Positions 60,862 to 64,000 of a stretch of 64,000 nucleotides of DNA are shown piece by piece. The translations under genes were made by a program, and so were the position numbers. The notes below the pieces were generated by a model. The model worked only from the letters and a program-made list of their open reading frames with translations. It was not told the DNA's origin and did no database searches. Every line of letters begins with the position of its first letter. Position 1 is the stretch's first letter. This DNA is from Brasenia schreberi. Its lineage: Eukaryota > Streptophyta > Magnoliopsida > Nymphaeales > Cabombaceae. The stretch is from positions 7,347,001 through 7,411,000 of the forward strand of contig JAYKKT010000059.1 in NCBI GenBank assembly GCA_036023115.1, read 5' to 3'.

Positions 60862-63532
60862 ATGAGTATGGAATCATCAACAAGTGCAGCTGCTTGTCCC
60901 CTAAGTAGCAGTGGCAGTTATGGCACCGGCACTAGTAATGCAATTGGTAATCGATTTTCTAGTCCAGCATACAACTACAGACCCCCAGCTTCTAAGGATC
61001 CAAGATGGAATTGGGGTTTGACAAAATCTAAAATAGATAATATGTCAGTATTTTGTACATTATGTGGTCATGTTTCTACCAGCGGAATAACAAGATACAA
61101 GGACCATTCAATGGAAAGAAGCGAAAATGTGGCAGCTTACAAGAATGCAACCGAAGAAATAAAGAAAACAATTTATGATTATCTGCATAATACATCTAAG
61201 AATAAGGCCGAAAAGATTTCATTTCCATATCGAGGAGAAGTTTCTAGTATGGAAGGTAACATAATGACAAGCACCCAATGTTCATCATCTTCATCATCAT
61301 TGGGCTCACGACCACCGCTTCCGAAGGGACCCATGGATTCATTTATGCGTTCATCGCCAGACTCACTACGACAAGCTACATTAGAAAATCGATATAAGAA
61401 AGAAGAAAGAGAACGAGTATGCATGTCCATTAGCAGGTGGATGTATCAAAATGGAATCCCTTTTAATGTTGTGAGATCCCCTAGCTTTAAAGCGATGGTA
61501 AATGATATAGGGCAGTTTGGACCAGGAATGAAGGTTCCATCATACCATGAAGTAAGGAAAACATTCTTGGAGAAGGAAGTAGGAAGAGTAAGAGAGTTTA
61601 CAAATGGATTTAGAAAGCATTGGGCTACTTATGGATGTTCTATTATGTCAGATGGATGGACAGATAGAAAACAAAGAACACTAATAAATTTTTTAGTGCA
61701 TTGTCCTCAAGGTACAGTTTTTCTTAAGTCCATTAATGCATCCCATGAAGTAAAGGATGCAAATAAATTATATATATATATATATTGTTAAAAGAAGTAA
61801 TCTTAGAGGTTGGAGAGAAGAATGTTGTGCAGGTGGTTACAGATAATGCAGCAAATTATGTTGCAGCTGGTAGAATATTGATGGCTGAATTTAATCATTT
61901 GTTTTGGACACCATGTGTTGCACATTGTATAGATTTGATGCTTGAAGATATTGGAGAGACAAAAAGACTAAAAGGCATCTTCAACAAGGCAAAGAAGCTA
62001 GTGACATTTATGTATATTCATGGTCCGATATTGCATATGATGAGACATTTTACAGGAGGAAAAGACATACATAGATCGGTTGTGACCTGTTTTGCTACTA
62101 GATTCTTAACTATGAACAGTTTATGGCAATCAAAAGAAGCTCTAAGATCAATGGTTATTTCTAAACAATGGGAGAAATGCCCTTTATCAGATAGTATTGA
62201 AGGAAAGCAATCTAAGGCAATAATTTTGCAACTTAGATTTTGGAAGGGCATTAGTTTTTCACTTAGAGCAATGGGTCCGTTGGTAGATGTTTTACATATG
62301 GTCGACAGTGATGAGAAACCAGTCATGGGCTACATCTATGAGAAGATAGATCGTGTAAAGGAACAAATAAAGGTGCGTAAATATTTCAATTTTATGTGTT
62401 ATTTGTTAATTTTTACTTATTAATCTTATAAATTAATAACACTTAATTTCTTGTTTTATAGGTTAATATGAAAAACAAAGAAGAGCAATATGCTTTTATT
62501 TGGGAGATCATAGACAAAAGATGGGACAGGCCAATGCATAAGCCATTACATGCTGCTACATTGTATCTGTATCCAGAGTTGTATTATGATTATGATGGGA
62601 TAGAATCTAATGTTGAGATTAAAGGTGGATCTAATGTTTTGATTAAAGGTGGTTTGTTGCAGGTTATAGCTATACATGTACGAAGTAAGGAAGAACAACA
62701 ACAAGTGAGTCATCAACTTATAAGTTATCGAAGTGCATCAAGTTGTTTTGGACTAGAATTAGCTATAAGTTCGAGGAAAACATGTGCACCAGGTAATTAA
62801 TTCAAGCAACTTTGCTTTCTTAATTATTTCATTATTAAGATATGATTTAAGGTTTTTAAATATGATTAACTTATTGTTTACACATGATTTTTAACTTTTT
62901 GTAATAGCTGAATGGTGGATGACCTTTGGTTATGGATGCCCTGAATTGCAAAGTTTTGCTATACGGGTTTTGAGCCTTACTTGTAGTGCTACCCCATGTG
63001 AGCGTAACTGGAGTACCTTTGAAATGGTAAGAAATTAAGAATTATGCTTTTTATTTACATTATAAATAAATGAAAGTTTTTTTATTGAGTTAAAAACTTA
63101 CCTAAATTCTTTCTCTTATCTTAGATTCATACGAAGAAAAGGAATAGATTATTGCATCAAAAGTTTAACGATTTAGCTTTTATGCAATATAACGAAAAGC
63201 TCATAAGAAGGTACGAAGAGAGGAAATCTAATGGAGCAAATTTTGACCCGATCATGTTGGCATCGGTTGAAGATCATGATGAATATCCTACTGATGATGA
63301 GTTTGTTGGTGACGATGATTCCCTTACTTGACGAAATGTTGATATGGCATATGAAGCATCAAGAGCGGGTGCTACTGCTGTTTATACAAGGTCGATGACA
63401 CGAAAGCGACAAAGAAGGCAAAGCAAAGGGAAGGATAAGATGCCTATGGAAGAAGAAGAATTTAATTTTGAAGAAACAGATGAAGAGGAAGAGGAAATAG
63501 AAGAATACGGTTCTTTTTCTGAAAATGAGTGA
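60862..63532 (+). pseudogene. hAT transposase (BED/DUF659 type) of element C, disrupted
   Basis: Exons: 60862-62372 (interrupted), 62462-62792, 62908-63026, 63125-63532, with GT-AG borders. The BED-like finger reads FCTLCGHVSTSGITRYKDH. DUF659 region: MSDGWTDRKQRTLINFLV and QVVTDNAANYVAAG (both Asp kept), then CVAHCIDLMLEDIGE. The C-terminal domain FAIRVLSLTCSATPCERNWS and IHTKKRNRLLHQKFND is intact. Two lesions: a TA-repeat run at 61769-61785 puts the two halves of the first exon two bases out of frame, and TGA at 63329-63331 precedes a still-open acidic tail (to 63532) that may be dispensable. The central part (62600-62790) is aberrant compared with relatives. Confidence 0.88.
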
Positions 63533-64000
63533 ACATGACCTAAACAATTAAGTGTGATACTGATTGTAAATTTGTAATAGAATTTTGATAATTTGTAATA
63601 GAATTTTGATGGATGTTATGTACTTTTGAATTAGCTTATTGGCATTTGTGTACTTTTGATGGATGTTATGTACAAACTTTAAAGATGCTTTCTAAGGCTA
63701 CTTTCCCTGCTTTATTGTAAATTATTGATCAATGAAATTGTCATTATCTTTGATTAGTGGGTAAGTATGATCAAAATAGTGATCGTGTTGTTTATAAGGC
63801 GAATTAGCTCTTGATGTTATCTTAAGGGGCTGTGAAAAATAAGGGTGATGCTCGAGTAGTTGCGCACGCCGCAACCCTCAAAGCATTACCCTTGTTTTTC
63901 ACGGCCCCTTTATGACATCAAGAGCTAATATTGTTTAAAGTTTATAACGTGCTGGTGCCTAGTGATAATGATATGTTTACTTCCTTTCCTTCCATATAAG
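63533..64000. other. 3' flank of hAT C with hairpin
   Basis: AT-rich, with a short direct repeat (ATTTTGATGGATGTTATGTAC-like phrases at about 63595 and 63650) and the foldback at 63804-63928. No gene. Confidence 0.5.
63804..63928. repeat. 125-bp imperfect hairpin (foldback MITE or miRNA-like)
   Basis: Arms 63804-63852 and about 63882-63928 pair along nearly their whole length: TTAGCTCTTGATGT with ACATCAAGAGCTAA, GGGGCTGTGAAAAA with TTTTTCACGGCCCC (one G-T pair), and AGGGTGATGCT with AGCATTACCCT. The loop is about 29 bases. Confidence 0.85.

Larger units (their letters stand above)
59516..63540 (+). mobile_element. hAT C, second lineage, damaged
   Basis: The left end, near CTATGTTATCAATAACGCGC at 59516, has GCTATAGCG/CGCTATGG subterminal repeats quite unlike the CGATACG family. 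It is followed by a GC-rich leader holding a 99-bp minisatellite and then a multi-exon transposase (60862-63532). No matching right terminus appears before 64000, so the element is truncated or its end lies outside. It abuts Copia copy 3, whose integrase sequence stops at 59515. Confidence 0.7.

Overview
The window is plant (angiosperm) nuclear DNA. The evidence is split genes with GT-AG introns, a plant-type CDKE (CDK8) kinase, a plant MORN-type PIP5K, Copia elements primed by initiator tRNA-Met (TGGTATCAGAGC), RTE LINEs and hAT transposons. It is not prokaryotic: there are no operons, CRISPR arrays or phage genes. Two host loci lie on the minus strand. One is a decayed phosphatidylinositol-4-phosphate 5-kinase (PIP5K) pseudogene at 9213-12451. 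The other is a CDKE (HUA ENHANCER 3-like) gene whose exons are spread from 49018 down to 16260, with the N-lobe exons missing from the window. Everything else is transposable elements and anonymous DNA, most of it inside CDKE introns of about 7.4 kb and 20.5 kb and upstream of its first visible exon.

Layout. 1-9.2 kb: two degenerate Copia copies (minus at 20-1240, plus at 4330-6160), unidentified coding-like debris and an inverted pair of compound microsatellites. 9.2-12.5 kb: PIP5K pseudogene. 12.5-16.2 kb: anonymous DNA with an RTE tail. 16.26-18.2 kb: CDKE C-terminal exons. 18.7-25.0 kb: an RTE LINE split by a Copia element, which itself carries a captured histone H2A first exon, and by a Mutator-like insertion. 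25.6-27.9 kb: CDKE middle exons. 28-48.4 kb (20.5-kb intron): LINE pieces, hAT copy D split by a gag-pol-less LTR retrotransposon (31789-37126) that holds a hAT deletion derivative, then hAT copy E split by an RTE LINE, then another deleted LINE. 48.5-49.0 kb: three CDKE exons. 50.1-59.5 kb: Copia copy 3, containing hAT B, containing an apparently intact autonomous hAT A (50891-54292). 59.5-63.5 kb: a second hAT lineage (C) with a damaged transposase. 63.8 kb: a 125-bp hairpin.

The strongest unusual system is the hAT family whose ends are built of CGATACG/CGTATCG arrays. It has at least five nested members here: one intact with perfect 8-bp target duplications, decayed relatives, and a 1.1-kb derivative with its own perfect duplication. 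Nesting gives a relative order of events: D before LTR element G before derivative F, and Copia 3 before B before A. Exon boundaries and elements were read by eye from conserved motifs. No database search was possible.
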